Part shown: positions 57,496-64,000 of the stretch, piece after piece
How positions within the stretch are numbered: the first letter of the stretch is position 1
Layout: each line of letters begins with the position of its first letter
NCBI GenBank assembly: GCA_036250195.1
Contig: JAVHZZ010000004.1
Coordinates: 318,059,706 to 318,123,705 of the forward strand
From: Mixophyes australis
Taxonomy: Eukaryota; Chordata; Amphibia; Anura; Limnodynastidae
DNA length: 64,000 bases
Reading direction: 5' to 3'
Notes under the pieces: model-generated
What the model was told of the DNA's origin: nothing
The model's database searches: none
What the model saw: the letters and a program-made list of their open reading frames with translations, nothing else
Position numbers and translations under genes: made by a program

Positions 57496-57774
57496 CTCCA
57501 CTAGTGCCCCTGTTAACCACAACTCTCCTCTCTCAGCAGGACCTCGTGGCTTGCTTGGTGGGTGCCATCTTGCCTGTCTGAACTGCGCATGTGCAAAACC
57601 AGCCCTTTTCAAAACTCCTTCTATTCACCTGATTCATTGATTGCCTGTCAGCCCTGTCTATTTACAGCACCAGTCTCCTTACCTGAGTGCCAGATCTTCA
57701 GGTCTCCTCTCCTGTCTAGATGTGTTCCAGTCTGGATCCTATTCTCCTGCTGCTGCTGAATACTATCACTAATA

Positions 57775-58090
57775 CCTGCTTTCAGCTATCTGGTGTTTCA
57801 GTATTATCCTGCTCCAGAGTATTAACACCTTTACCTGTTTCCAACTCTCCAGTGTTACAGCATTATCCTGCTGCAGAGTATTTCCACCTTTACCTGCTTC
57901 CAGCTCTTTGGTATTACAGTGTCATCCGGCTGCAGATGGTTACCACCTACACCTGCTCCCAGCTCTAGGGTGCCTCAGCACTATTTTGCTACAGCGCGTT
58001 ACCACCAATATCTGTTCTCAGCTCTCCGGGGTTACAGAATCATCCTGTTACAGGGTGTTTCTACCAGTTTCCATCTCCTGCACATTGGTG
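57775..58090 (+). repeat. ~60-bp repeat, second block
   Basis: Five to six units with CAGCTCT..GGTGTTACAG, ATCCTGCTGCAGAGTATT and CCACCTTTACCTGCTTC, more varied than the first block. Confidence 0.85.
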
Positions 58091-58470
58091 CTTCTGTTTG
58101 CTATCCTCTGCAGACCATCGCACTTCTTTATGATCCTGACCCTAGGGGCCTCCTAGCTCCTCAAGACCTCTCTGCCTCACCTACCTGCAGAATATTTTCC
58201 TCATTTACTCTTATCAGCAGCCATTTTACTCCTGTGACTTGATTCTTCTATCCGTCTTGCTTGTGACCCTCCTTGAGAACCACGACCTGTGGTTAGGCAG
58301 CTGCAAAGTCCAAACTCCCTTGCTGATGGTCCGAGTGAACATTTCCCTCTCTGTTACACTCCGTGCCTCTTGGAGGGTAGCATCAACTCAAGCAGACCAT
58401 ATGGGTTCTTCCAGACCCTAGAACATCCTCTGGTAGAAGCTGAAGATAGAGTGTCTGCTGGCCAGCACTG

Positions 58471-58886
58471 ATCTGGGTGGGGGGTTCTGGGTATTCAGAA
58501 ACCCCTTCTGTGTATAGCATATTCTAAGTTCAATATTAAGTACTTCAACCCTTTTGCTTATGATTCTTTCACTAAAATAATCTTATTTTAATAGCATACA
58601 CCCTTAAAAACTCCATTGATTTTGTTGAAAAATGCACTCTGTGAGGGAACTTTGTCTACCAAAACTGAACAGCCTACCGAGTTCCCCTGTATGTGGGTAA
58701 ATACTTACACCTAGGCAGATATCCAACTTAACCAATGGTAGTTTTTATTAATGGAACATCAACAACAGGCACAAAACCAACATATGTACAGGGGTAACAA
58801 TTACAGGTGTGCACAATGGACACAAGAGTAGTACATGCAATACAATACTGGTCCTATTATGGTCATCTTGGAAAATCTGACTATAG
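58471..58886. other. no recognised feature
   Basis: Flank of the LTR; an AATAAAAACTACCATTGG phrase (minus strand, about 58755) suggests a further polyadenylation signal. Confidence 0.35.
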
Positions 58887-60747
58887 TGTTATGCACGTTT
58901 TGTCGCTATCCAATAACGATTGTTGAATCTTGATTTGTGTTTCCAACGCACAAAGATTTATTATCCAAAAGTAGCAGAATAATTCAAGCAAAATAATAAT
59001 AAGTATAGCCGTTACTTATCGCAGGCGCTCTGGATCCAGTGAACAGTCATTCAGGTCTGAAGGCTGTGGTCAAGGAAGACTGGTCACTAAGCCCAAAGCT
59101 CCTGCTTATATGCAGTCAGAAATACAGTAAAACAAAGCAGACAGTGTGGCTTGCTTCTATTGGTCCAGGCTTCAGGAAGGTCCAGTGTGCTGCAGGTCAT
59201 AGGCCAGTTCAACCAAAATATCCAAAGGTGGGGGTCATCTCTCCAGGGGATGTGCTCCAACTCTCCCGCCAAGACTCCAGTTTCAACTAGTCTATTAGCA
59301 TTTTATAGTCAGTATCACTTTAAACATTTATTCCCTAACATCAATAACTAGAGTATGCAATGTGCGATCTCTTTGGCGAATGAACCGGACAGCTGCTGTT
59401 GAATAGGGGATTAAAATTATACCAGACATGACACATTTCCTATAACCTGAACCTTATGTTTAACTAACATGCAAATAACTTATAATATTAAACATAAATA
59501 CTACTATATTTTGACATAAATAACTATGTGTTGCAACTACAATTAATGTGTACTAATTACAAATGTGTGTGTTTGTGCAAACATGTATAAAAGTGTAAAA
59601 ACTGTTATTGTCACGTGTTGTAGCTGGCTACGCCCTTCCACGCCGTAGCGTTCTCTACGCATAATTTCCGACAAAGCCAACCAAGTTTGCTCGATATTAA
59701 TTGAAATGACTTTATCCAATTTGCTGACTTTGACAATAGGCTGACACTTTCCTGGGAGTACAAAGCCCCAGTGACTGCCAGCAGGGCAGCTGTCTGGCTT
59801 CACTGTCACCTCGCTTTTGGCGAGCACACAGATTCACAAGACCTGGGGTAACTTAACCAAAGGAAGAGGAACAAGGGTCCTCGCAGTCCTTCTCCAGATC
59901 TCTGTCCTCAGTCAGCTGGCAGGAACCATTACCTTCTACACCAGCCTGATCTTTCCTCCATCAACCCCCCTGACACTCCACTGCTCTTTTTTATACCAAC
60001 AGAATAGCCTCAGGCTGTAGGGGTATGTTGACTGTCTACTGTGTCATAGGATACAATGCATGCTTCCTAATTAAGGTGCTTAAATCAGACACAGAAAGCT
60101 ACCATGTCTGGTTTGTGAATACAATACTAAACATTATCTCATTTGTCTACAGATGTTGCTAAAAGCACAATATTATAGTTTCTCATTTTTAGCCTGTAAT
60201 GTGTGGTTAACTAGCAATGTAAATAGCAGGGCCAAATATACACAATCTATATAAATGGTTACAGCATAATGTAATGGTGACTATTCACTCCATTGTGTTT
60301 TAAACATAACATTTGCCTGACTAGATTTTAACAGAGGAGGGGACACTATCCCTAGCTAGATCTCCTGTTGCTTAGGTAAACAAAGATAGTTTCTGTTAAA
60401 CAATAGTCTGGTCTACCTGATAGTAAAATTATTGATGTATATGTTTACAGATCTAGAATACACATATACTTACTCCTTTGGCATAAGTGAACAATAGAAT
60501 ACCCTCAGACTAACACGAATACCTCACCTACAGTGTAATAGATAAAATAATATAATATATATTATATATTATTAATATCATATATTACCAATCTTAAAGC
60601 TAATATTCAAACACAGTATGGGGGTGAGCACAGACATGCTATGGGAATGAAAACACACATACGGAATACACAGACATAATGTGTGCTAGGGCAGACACTC
60701 TAGGGAGACATTGGGATAAAAAGTACACGTTTAACGGTTTCGTTACA
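58887..60747 (-). mobile_element. long LTR candidate, minus strand
   Basis: Minus strand begins TGTAACGAAACCG (60747) and ends CGTGCATAACA (58887). Near the 3' end are GCATATAAGCAGGAGC (TATA, 59112), AATAAATCTTTGTGCG (58960) and TTGGAAACACAA, in the same order as at 55490-55820. A second TATA-like GTATAAAAAAGAGC lies at 59990. Flanks GAGTG and CTATA do not match, and no PBS or polypurine tract is evident. A 94-codon frame (59827-59543) is inside it, with no known domain. Length and ends remain provisional; it could be two elements. Confidence 0.4.
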
Positions 60748-61380
60748 CACTCTTTAAAAAAAATGTCTAAAAACAAAGCTTCATAAGTTTCATAGTGGAT
60801 CCACCACTACATACAAGTCCTGTATGGATGAGGCACACAGAGTGACTTCATTGGGGTGAGGCTCTATATTCAAAAGTTAGTAAGAATACAGGTTGCAAAT
60901 TATTTGCTTTTACATTTCTTTGAAACTTTGTTGAATTGCAAATCAGAGCTTGCAGTGGGGGCTCTAGCAGAGTCCATCTGGCTGGATTATTTTGTAATTA
61001 TATCTGGATTTACAGGATACAGTAATGGAGAATCCAAGATGCAGGTGGACTCTTAAGGCTGAAAGACAGTAGCAACAGTAATTTGTGGTTTCAATCACAA
61101 GCAGAAGTCAGGATTTCATATGTCAACAAGGTCATTAAACAAGCTATGGTCAGCAACAAAGGTTCAGGCACATGCAGGATCAAAGTACTAAACACAATAA
61201 TCTACCACTTATTGAATGTTAGAAGTTGCTTGATATGTCTTGTTAATTGCAGGAATCAGTTTCAGCTGTGGCTGACTGTGATAGTGGTCTTTGCACAGGA
61301 CATGCCAAATAACTTAGTTTCTTTTTGGAACAGAGTTTGTTTTGAAGATCTTGACACTTATCCTTGAAGGCCTTCATATG
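60748..61380. other. no recognised feature
   Basis: AT-rich sequence with short frames only. Confidence 0.45.
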
Positions 61381-61679
61381 ATCCTCATCATCATCATCAT
61401 CATCACTATTTATTTATATAGCGCCACTAATTCCGCAGCGCTGTACAGAGAACTCATGCACATCAGTCCCTGCCCTATTGGGGCTTATAGTCTAAATCCC
61501 CTAACATACAAACAGACTAGGGTCAATTTGTTAGCAGCCAATTAACCTATGAGTATGTTTTTGGAGTGTAGGAGGAATCTGGAGCACCTGGAGGAAACCC
61601 ACACGGGAGAACATACAAACTCCTCACAGATACGGTCATGGTCGGGAATTGAACTCATGACCCCAGTGCTGTAAGGTAG
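61381..61679 (-). mobile_element. tRNA-derived SINE, 5'-truncated
   Basis: Starts with (ATC)n, TATTTATATAGCGCCACTAA and GGGTCAATTTGTTAGCAGCC, matching the SINE at 50801. It ends at CAGTGCTGTAAGGTAG, so the A-box part of the tRNA head is missing, while the B-box-like GAATTGAACTCATGACC is present. Compared with 50801 it keeps a longer middle (CTGTACAGAGAACTCATGC). Confidence 0.85.
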
Positions 61680-61862
61680 AAGGCTTCAATTAGTCTATTT
61701 CTCAGTTGTGCCTTTCAGGAAACACCATCATAGTTCAATAGAGCTTCACTATCACAGGTCTCCTCTAACAGGCCTTAAATGTACTCTACATTACCAACTG
61801 TTTATTGGCTAATCCTGCTAAACTAGGTATTTTCAGCTCCCTCCTGAATAAGATGAGTTAAA

Positions 61863-62038
61863 GGGCTAGATTTACTAAGCTGCGGGTTTGAAAAAGGGGG
61901 GGATGTTGCCTATAGCAACCAATCAGATTCTAGTTTTCATTTATTTAGTACTTTCTACAAAATGACAGCTAGAATCTTATTGGTTGCTATAGGCAACATC
62001 CCCACTTTTTCAAACCCGCAGCTTAGTAAATCTAGCCC
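61863..62038. mobile_element. PIF/Harbinger-type MITE, copy 4
   Basis: GGGCTAGATTTACTAAGCTG to complementary end CTTAGTAAATCTAGCCC, flanked by AAA on both sides (61860-61862, 62039-62041). Confidence 0.9.
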
Positions 62039-62044
62039 AAAGCC

Positions 62045-64000
62045 TCAAACATGTTTTATTGAACAGCATTCAAGCAGCCAGTGTGAGAGGTGAAGTTCTC
62101 ACAGGCACAGTTCAAGATTGCTACTGTGGTCTAAAGTTCTCCAGTACCTACTATAGGAAGTATACATTGCAAATTCCCCTTAGTCTTCCCTGAAAATTCT
62201 ACACTGTTTAAACTCAACTTATTGCAGTTTGGTCGGAGTCCCTGAATTATCCTCTGGTCAAGAAAGCATTATTTTCACCCAATTACTATATTTAGCAAGA
62301 TCAGCAAAAACACAATCTCTGGCTTATACAAAATCCTGATGAGTAAACAAGATATAACCAGTAAGGCTAGTCCATATACCTGTAGGCATCTAGTAGATTC
62401 CTTAAGGGGAGACAAAATGAAAAGTTTTGCTGCATGGGTAGACCAGATATAGTTTCACTAAAGTGTTTAAAAGCAGAGAAACTGCACATAATCTTCCCTC
62501 CTATTTAATAATTTATAATTAGGTTCTGCTTCCAACAAAGTATATTTAGCTAGCCCTTATTTAGCTATGTGCTCCCATTCTATATATGAAACCTTTTCCC
62601 TTTCACATACTGAAGTGCTTAGTTTAAGAAGAAAATCTAAAAAGAGGGGAGTGTATTACGAATAGAAAAAGAATAATTCAATTAGACAGAACAATGGTTA
62701 TTGAGTTAGGTGTTATCTGAATGAGTCTTGTTGGTTTATAAACATATAAAGTGTAGGGAAAGCTCTGCAATACAAAGATTATATGGAATTAAATAAATAT
62801 ATATAAAAATGTATTATTATTATATGTTAGTAAGATGCTTCCTCATTTCTCCCTATAGCTCCTCCTCAAACGCACATCTGCCTTAAGTAAATTTATGTAT
62901 GATCTACCAAGCATTTGTGCATTGTACCATACAAAGCACCAAAATAGATATACGTGTTATCAAAGGAATGTGCAATATAAGATAACTTCCTTTTTTAGAA
63001 CAAACTGGAAATTCGTTTTTGAAACAACCTCTAAGATAAATTTATTGGCAAAAATAAATATCTAAAACTCAAAGAGCAGACGTAATCTTGTTTTCTAGAA
63101 TATACTGAGTACATTCTTCCTATATTTTAATAAAGACACACAAGGGACTGGAATTTTTGAGAATTTATGATTCATTTACTAAAATGTATGCATGTAATTC
63201 CTGAAATATGTGTACAGGTGCATGACCCACATTTTAAAATCCACTACACATTTATTTACATTTTTCTAACTTTTAGCATCAAGAAAATCGCTATTTAACA
63301 AGCTTATTTTTTTAAAAACTAACATCAGGAACGATTGTGGATGAAGATCCTATGTAATAAAACTGCACACCACATTATTGTAAGCGAATATAGTAGACAA
63401 CATTCCTCACCAGAGAGTGACTGCAAGAATTAACATGTTTTAAAATCTCATTTTGTCTCCAAGAAAATAAACAAAAAAAATCATGTTTCTTTTTATATTT
63501 CTACCAGAAGAACAAGATATTATCAACTTGCTGTAAATGATAGGTGTATAATATATATTATTGGTGATGGTTGAAAATAAACATTTTATATTATGTGGTA
63601 GAACATCATCTGTAATAATCTGTGACCCAAATGAATCAATTTAGCTTTTAATATCAAATAGTCATCTAAATTAAATCTTTAAAATTGTGCATGAAGATGT
63701 CAATCAAAACTAATCAGAACTGCCTCATTGGAAATTACCTTTGCATTTTACATTCTTAATTGATGCTATGGTTATGAGTTCTGCACTATTCCAACCAGGG
63801 CACTATCTGTGTGGAGTTTGTTTTTTCAACCATGTTAAACCCAAAAGCTCTGATTTTCTGTCTCACAGTTTAAAACATACTGTTAGGCTAATATCAATGT
63901 ATATTTGGGTGGTAGAGAACGGTGGTAATCATATCACTGATGCTAAAAAATCCGAAAGGCTTTATTCCTACAAAAAACATCAGAAATGTGAGAAAAACGA
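62045..64000. other. no recognised feature
   Basis: AT-rich, unique-looking sequence without frames, repeats or terminal structures that I could recognise. It could be intron or intergenic. Confidence 0.5.

Larger units (their letters stand above)
56266..58470 (+). mobile_element. gypsy remnant between ~470-bp direct repeats
   Basis: The segment 56266-56735 (ACTCTCCTCTCTCAG, CATCTTGCCTGTCTGAACTG, CCAGTCTGGATCCT) recurs at 57515-58000. Between them is an RNase H-integrase fragment. The repeats resemble LTR or leader sequence. The second continues into GGGCCTCCTAGCTCCTCAAG and GTCCGAGTGAACATTTCC, which looks like leader/gag sequence, so the order is not that of an intact element (LTR-gag-pol-LTR) but a rearranged or doubly inserted one. 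Confidence 0.6.

Overview
The window looks like non-coding DNA from a vertebrate, most probably a frog. It is moderately AT-rich and has no intact host gene, tRNA, rRNA or CRISPR array. Nearly everything recognisable is a transposable element in some state of decay: hAT transposons and short hAT and PIF/Harbinger-type MITEs, Tc1 fragments, a CR1-type LINE, Ty3/gypsy and other LTR pieces, tRNA-derived SINEs, and a head-to-head pair of Penelope-like ends carrying hammerhead-ribozyme cores. The frog assignment is inference from this repeat mix, not from a host gene.

Layout. 1-1854: 3' part of a hAT element (family A) with a transposase N-terminal fragment between two ~100-bp tandem arrays. 1855-12800: unique sequence with several MITEs (5365-5643, 7785-8061, 9224-9398, 10624-11239, 12521-12761). 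12831-14293: a hAT-type element filled by a G-rich minisatellite. 14385-21123: a compound family A hAT on the minus strand with a decayed but readable BED-finger transposase. It is interrupted by a hAT MITE (itself carrying another MITE), by a PIF-type MITE, and by a pseudogene of the SUMO ligase NSMCE2. 21540-24600: TA microsatellites, a 240-bp palindrome and an LTR-like stretch. 24600-24880: Tc1 remnant. 27345-28556: inverted Penelope-like pair. 30700-33040: palindromes and a PIF MITE. 34836-36701: hAT family B with an exact 8-bp target duplication and a nested MITE. 39286-41240: CR1 reverse-transcriptase remnant with a nested MITE. 41866-42460: Tc1 transposase C-terminus. 44838-46056: minisatellite-bearing hAT. 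50108-51401: internally deleted family A hAT with a nested SINE. 51709-52723: solo LTR. 53201-55480: ZMYM/TTF-type hAT transposase remnant. 55490-60747: LTR fragments and a gypsy RNase H-integrase remnant between direct repeats. The last 2 kb has no recognised feature.

The elements do not work together as a pathway. Their relation is stratigraphic: nested insertions, target-site duplications and empty paralogous sites give a relative order of insertion. Every protein-coding remnant has stops or frameshifts, so nothing here is expected to be an active transposase or reverse transcriptase. No convincing new biological system was found. The best leads are the inverted hammerhead pair, the NSMCE2 retrocopy, minisatellites inside several hAT elements, and an internal module shared by two hAT elements with different ends.
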